Assembly: GCA_947494715.1 (NCBI GenBank)
Contig: CANLWG010000003.1
Coordinates: 276,947-340,946 of the forward strand
Source of the DNA: an uncultured Flavobacteriaceae bacterium
GTDB lineage: Bacteria; Bacteroidota; Bacteroidia; Flavobacteriales; Flavobacteriaceae
DNA: 64,000 bases
Reading direction: 5' to 3'
Shown: one piece after another, positions 61,075 through 64,000 of the stretch
How the letters are laid out: each line of letters begins with the position of its first letter
How positions within the stretch are numbered: the stretch's first letter is position 1
Program-made: the position numbers and the translations under genes
Notes under the pieces: generated by a model
What the model was told of the DNA's origin: nothing
Database searches by the model: none
The model's input: only the letters and a program-made list of their open reading frames with translations

Positions 61075-61854
61075 TTATTCAATAAGTTCCGATTGACAAA
61101 TCGAAATTATTTCATTAATATAACCTTGTAGCTTCTGCTGATAATTAATTCTAAGGGTTTCTAGCCACGTTTTTGAAATCAACAACCCAAGATAGGCATC
61201 ATTGTCCAAAAGTTTCTTTATAGATAAGTCAATATCATTACTGTCAGTTGTTACACCAAGCTCTTCCCGTTGGGTATCATGAATAACTGCAGGTGCAATT
61301 TCTGCCGATATTTTATTCATTTCGATCAAATAATTCATTGATTCATAATGATCTTCAAACCCTGAATCAATATCGGCTGAAAACTGGGAAAGAACCCTTT
61401 TTAGATTATCATTTTCAAGAATATTTATATTGCCGGAACTTACCATTGCATCGTACGTGCCTGTCACAAATTCAGTTTTCCACCACGACTTGGCCCCTGA
61501 AGTGACCCAAAATCTAATAGAGTCTGGATGTATCGGTTTTTGGTCAGATTGCATTGCCTTAATTAGGGACTTACTCATTCTAACCATGTCCACTTCTTTA
61601 CTAATGGCCTCTTCCAGTCTAATTTTATTTTCATTAAAGTCTTCGATTAATGCGATAAGCAACTTTTCTTCTTCAATATTTCGTTTTCGGGATTCGTTCC
61701 AATTGTTGATTTGTAGGGCCAATAGAATTCCAATAACCACAAGTATTATTTCTCCGATGGCATACAAAAGATATTTATTGAAATTGCCTGCCTGCCGGAC
61801 AGGCAGGTTTTCTTTAAGTAAACCACGTCTAATTTTTCTAAAGAATTTTATCAT
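61075..61854 (-). CDS. DUF6090 family membrane protein with in-frame palindromic insert
   Basis: The 259-residue protein has the DUF6090 N-terminus: MIKFFRKIRR, one transmembrane helix (YLLYAIGEIILVVIGILLALQ, cited in part) and the NNWNESRKRN motif after it, followed by a helical soluble part. Between KEN16 and NFNKYLL lies an extra LPVRQAG (residues 17-23) encoded by the palindrome at 61787-61807. Other family members I recall run from the basic stretch directly to NKYLLY. Function unknown; accessory gene. It heads the cassette-like zone at the right end. Confidence 0.82.
   Translation of the reverse strand: MIKFFRKIRRGLLKENLPVRQAGNFNKYLLYAIGEIILVVIGILLALQINNWNESRKRNIEEEKLLIALIEDFNENKIRLEEAISKEVDMVRMSKSLIKAMQSDQKPIHPDSIRFWVTSGAKSWWKTEFVTGTYDAMVSSGNINILENDNLKRVLSQFSADIDSGFEDHYESMNYLIEMNKISAEIAPAVIHDTQREELGVTTDSNDIDLSIKKLLDNDAYLGLLISKTWLETLRINYQQKLQGYINEIISICQSELIE
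61787..61807. repeat. GC-rich palindromic repeat CCTGCCTG/CAGGCAGG inside the DUF6090 gene
   Basis: 8-bp perfect arms around CCGGA. It is in frame and adds about 7-8 residues. Related copies lie at 63022-63040 and 63089-63109. Confidence 0.85.
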
Positions 61855-61885
61855 AGGATTTTTGGTTGGTCATAATGAAGCATAT

Positions 61886-62081
61886 TAACGACCCGCTAAA
61901 CGTAGTTCCGGGATTTTTATGGAAATATAGCGAAATCGATCAACAATGTCACAAGAAAGGGACTACCGCTGTCTCTTGTGGGATTGTTCATCAAGTAGGC
62001 CGCGTTGCGGCGGTATCTTGTCGATTCAGCGGTGTTGGGAATAAAAATTTCGGGGCCAAATTACCGTTTAGTGCCGTGTTA
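61886..62081. repeat. 196-nt structured element A (attC-like)
   Basis: The element starts TAAC-gacccg-CTAAACG and ends CGTTTAG-tgccgt-GTTA: terminal and subterminal boxes are mutually complementary with 6-nt spacers on both sides, the layout of integron attC R and L boxes. Internal CACAAGA/TCTTGTG and CCGC/GCGG hairpins are present. It is homologous to element B at 62732-62925. It lies 31 nt upstream of the DUF6090 start, and the rest of the gap to 62316 holds only small hairpins such as GCCGC-ttga-GCGGC (62091-62104). Confidence 0.65.
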
Positions 62082-62316
62082 TGGCACGTTGCCGCTTGAG
62101 CGGCGGAAAGGCCCGAGGCTGTATGGAGTCTGCGCATTAACTAAATTCCAGTCTCTGAGAATCCCGTATTTGATTCTTCCTTCGGATACCCCTCCGAATA
62201 TTGTGATATTCAAAATATGTTTTTGCGCAGTCTGACGGTTCGTGTAAATGGCGTAACGGCGTTTAGCCGCTATGAACATTTTACCATTGCTAGCACCAGT
62301 TTTTAATTTTTCATTA

Positions 62317-62703
62317 TTATTTGGAACTTGATTTTTCTTCACGCAAAATTTTCTCCATTTTACGACCTCTTGCCAATTCATCAATCAGCTTTTCCATACG
62401 TCTACATTGTCTATACAATTCAAATTCATCCTCTATTTCTTCAATTCGATAACCACAAACAACTCCTTTAATCAAGTGTGCGTTTGGATTTATTTTAGCT
62501 TTTTGAAAAAATGTTCCAAAAGTTGCTTTTTCATCAATAAGTGCTTGTAAAGCATCTTGATCAAAACCAGTTAACCATTCTATTACTTTGTGAAGTTCTT
62601 CTTTTGTTCTACCATTTTTCTCCAATCTATTCAGATAAAGTGGATAAATGGATGCAAATATCATATTGGCGACCTTTTCATTTTTTTCGGCTGTAACTTT
62701 CAT
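62317..62703 (-). CDS. DUF2200 family protein
   Basis: The 128-residue protein matches DUF2200 over its whole length: MKVTAEKNEKVANMIFASIY, then GRTKEELHKVIEWLTGF, and KGVVCGYRIEEIEDE with a C-terminal DELARGRKMEKILRE. These are small cytoplasmic proteins of unknown function, frequently in accessory or laterally acquired regions (as I recall). It is flanked by attC-like elements A (3' side) and B (5' side, 28 nt from the start). Confidence 0.88.
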   Translation of the reverse strand: MKVTAEKNEKVANMIFASIYPLYLNRLEKNGRTKEELHKVIEWLTGFDQDALQALIDEKATFGTFFQKAKINPNAHLIKGVVCGYRIEEIEDEFELYRQCRRMEKLIDELARGRKMEKILREEKSSSK

Positions 62704-62731
62704 ATTTATTTGATTTTGAATTGATTGGTGC

Positions 62732-62925
62732 TAACGACCTGCTAAACACAATTCGGTGATTTCTACGGAAATATAGCAAAATCCTTCAACTATGAATTGG
62801 ATATCTGTCATCCTATAGAATCCATTTCATAGTTTTCGGCCTCGGCGCGTAGCGCTGTATTGGTCTTGGATTTTGTGGTATTGGGAGTATAGATTACCGG
62901 GCCAAATTGCTTTTAGCTTATGTTA
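62732..62925. repeat. 194-nt structured element B (attC-like)
   Basis: It starts TAAC-gacctg-CTAAACA and ends TTTTAG-cttat-GTTA and shares blocks GGAAATATAGC, TTGGGA and GGGCCAAATT with element A in the same order. An internal stem pairs ATGAATTGGAT with ATCCATTTCAT. It lies 28 nt upstream of DUF2200 and about 250 nt after the 3' end of the next minus-strand gene. Confidence 0.65.
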
Positions 62926-62928
62926 TGG

Positions 62929-62960
62929 TGTAGCCTTCCCTTTTTTTAGGGAAGGCTACA
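62929..62960. repeat. perfect 13-bp hairpin TGTAGCCTTCCCT/AGGGAAGGCTACA
   Basis: 13-bp perfect arms with a six-T loop directly beside element B. No T-tract follows on either strand, so it is not a standard terminator. The rest of 62961-63177 contains two GC-rich palindromes and no gene. Confidence 0.75.
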
Positions 62961-63021
62961 ACAATTATAACTTATAATCATACAGATGCTGGTGACGGTC
63001 TTTAGAACTGATCACATATAG

Positions 63022-63040
63022 CCCGCCTGTCGCAGGCAGG
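63022..63040. repeat. GC-rich palindromic repeat, copy 2
   Basis: CCCGCCTG-tcg-CAGGCAGG, one mismatch in the arms; same family as the palindrome inside the DUF6090 gene. Confidence 0.7.
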
Positions 63041-63088
63041 GATGCGGAGCAAGTTATACTAAAAGAAAAAAGTGGATTAAGTAAAAAA

Positions 63089-63109
63089 CCTGCCCGTCCG
63101 ACAGGCGGG
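63089..63109. repeat. GC-rich palindromic repeat, copy 3
   Basis: CCTGCCCG-tccga-CAGGCGGG, two arm differences (one allowing G-U pairing); 49 nt from copy 2. Confidence 0.65.
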
Positions 63110-63177
63110 GAAAATATTGATTAACTTTAAAGAACTGGACTAGGGCTTTTCATAGGATACATTGTTGAGGTGCGTTT

Positions 63178-63777
63178 TTATTCATTTTTTCTTTCATTTC
63201 CATTTGCCGGTGGTGGTGGCAAATGTGGTACTACCTCCCAAAATGCAAAATTAAGTTCCAAATCAGTTCCAAGTTTATCGTATTCTTTAGTTATGTTTGT
63301 TATAAATTTTTCTATTCCGTTTACTTTTTCATCTCGTTCAGATTCTATAATAATCAGATAACTTTCAGGTTTTTCCGAATTTCGATAATATGCAAAATCT
63401 TTATTGAGTTTACTGCTTAATGAGTCCGTTAATATTTCTGTAATAGTTTGCCATTCGAATGGTTTTCCTTTTCTGAATGTTACATAGTGTTTTCCATCCG
63501 GGTCAAAAATCATCGGTTCGCAATGTTCAATCGGATATATATTCCGAATCAGATTTTTTCCTTTAATGACTATTTTTGGAACACTATCATTGCAGACTAT
63601 TCCGTTAATCCTATCAATTAGTTTTCCATAATTTTTAAATTCCGATAATTCAAGGGGTTTATTTAAACTTTCATTTCCGTTTTTTGGAAATCCGTAATTC
63701 TTTATTTCAGTTTCTTGGGTTACACAACTTGCCAAAAACAATATAATTATCAAATATTTAGCAAATTTTAAATTCAT
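63178..63777 (-). CDS. small lipoprotein of unknown family
   Basis: The 199-residue protein has a lipoprotein signal (YLIIILFLASC, Cys18), a mid-region with HCEPMIFDPDGKHYVTFRKG and a Pro-rich, charged tail (HLPPPPANGNERKNE). I recognise no family. It is markedly AT-rich compared with the housekeeping genes, fitting the accessory character of this end of the window. It is separated from neighbours by structured non-coding DNA. Confidence 0.75.
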   Translation of the reverse strand: MNLKFAKYLIIILFLASCVTQETEIKNYGFPKNGNESLNKPLELSEFKNYGKLIDRINGIVCNDSVPKIVIKGKNLIRNIYPIEHCEPMIFDPDGKHYVTFRKGKPFEWQTITEILTDSLSSKLNKDFAYYRNSEKPESYLIIIESERDEKVNGIEKFITNITKEYDKLGTDLELNFAFWEVVPHLPPPPANGNERKNE

Positions 63778-64000
63778 TTTAAGGGTTTGTTTAAATGCAC
63801 CACAACGCTCCGGCTATGATTCGTGGTGGCGTTGGAAATCGTTAGATCTCCAGCCGTGGCAAATCCAACCCTTAATGGTTTATAAGTTTCAAGTTAACGA
63901 ATTGCAGCTATAAATTATAGCCCTTGTGCCTGTTGCACAAGTTAGCGAAAAAAGTAGGTGATGATCATTGCCGATCCAAAGTTGGATCGTAACTTTAGGT
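63778..64000. other. structured non-coding DNA at the window end
   Basis: No gene seen. It contains CACCAC-AACGC (63798-63808) followed by GTGGTG-GCGTT (63823-63833), complementary in interleaved order. It also holds the palindrome GCTATAA-A-TTATAGC (63907-63921) and the hairpin CTTGTGC-ctgtt-GCACAAG (63923-63941). A third inter-cassette element of a different sequence type is likely. Confidence 0.5.

Noticed and set aside
61855..64000. Element A and B as insertion sequences or MITEs
   Set aside because: No transposase, no target-site duplications and no long terminal inverted repeats were seen; the box spacing resembles attC-type or REP-type elements more.
1..64000. tRNA, rRNA, CRISPR arrays, prophage genes, restriction or other defence systems
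   Set aside because: Intergenic regions were read for cloverleaf arms, regularly spaced repeats and phage or defence gene signatures; none were found.

Overview
The window looks like chromosome of a Flavobacteriaceae member (Bacteroidota), probably marine. This is inferred from several seen traits. Promoters carry the Bacteroidota -7 box TAnnTTTG. There are three SusC-unrelated TonB-dependent receptors with flavobacterial plug and carboxypeptidase-regulatory domains, and many small lipoproteins with flavobacterial DUF families (DUF6090, DUF5689, DUF3108). The glycyl-tRNA synthetase is single-chain, and the isoleucyl-tRNA synthetase is type 2 with a KMSKR signature. DNA is AT-rich and Shine-Dalgarno sites are mostly absent. 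No rRNA, tRNA, CRISPR array, prophage or insertion-sequence transposase was seen.

Layout. 1-3750: cNMP-binding/thioredoxin-like/thioredoxin-reductase-like fusion (5' end cut by the window), nitronate monooxygenase, Gfo/Idh/MocA oxidoreductase. 4151-8056: an accessory-looking unit of a serine hydrolase broken by one in-frame TGA, a small membrane protein, an ECF sigma factor, a probable sigma partner and a secreted amidohydrolase. It is flanked by gene debris, including the C-terminus of a second Gfo/Idh-type gene at 8323-8394. 8466-10226: thioesterase and DUF763 protein. 10386-14394: a GntR-controlled sugar or sugar-acid operon (regulator, ACS-type MFS transporter, VOC protein, D-lyxose-isomerase-type cupin, sugar isomerase/epimerase) behind a 27-bp palindromic operator. 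14433-18344: DMT exporter, ArsC-like protein, Asp/Glu racemase, ArsR-type regulator, DinB protein, lipoprotein.

18426-34903 is mostly housekeeping: cystathionine gamma-lyase/synthase, glutamate dehydrogenase, RecO, a heme-type TonB receptor, IleRS, DksA-like protein, LspA, 5-formyl-THF cyclo-ligase, UvrC and a patatin/outer-membrane-barrel protein. 35196-41439 holds aromatic amino-acid catabolism (4-hydroxyphenylpyruvate dioxygenase, tryptophan 2,3-dioxygenase), a structured small-RNA candidate between them, an M23 peptidase and phosphoglucose isomerase. 41613-50874 holds two related TonB receptors; the second forms an apparent unit with an EEP-family nuclease/phosphatase and a DUF5689/lamin-tail lipoprotein. 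50975-60983: secreted DinB protein, soluble PAS histidine kinase with its single-domain response regulator, ankyrin/NUDIX/omega-amidase operon, Ig-like lipoprotein, ComF, coiled-coil protein and GlyRS.

The last 2.9 kb (61075-64000) is an accessory cassette-like zone. Unrelated small genes, all on the minus strand (DUF6090, DUF2200, a lipoprotein), alternate with long structured non-coding elements. Two of these, about 195 nt each, are homologous and end in TAAC...GTTA with inner CTAAAC/GTTTAG boxes, like oversized attC sites. Short GC-rich palindromes (CCTGCCTG/CAGGCAGG) recur here, and one copy sits in frame inside the DUF6090 gene. The most notable signals are these cassette elements, the coding palindrome, the ncRNA candidate and three genes whose -7 box lies exactly 4 nt before the ATG, which predicts leaderless mRNAs.
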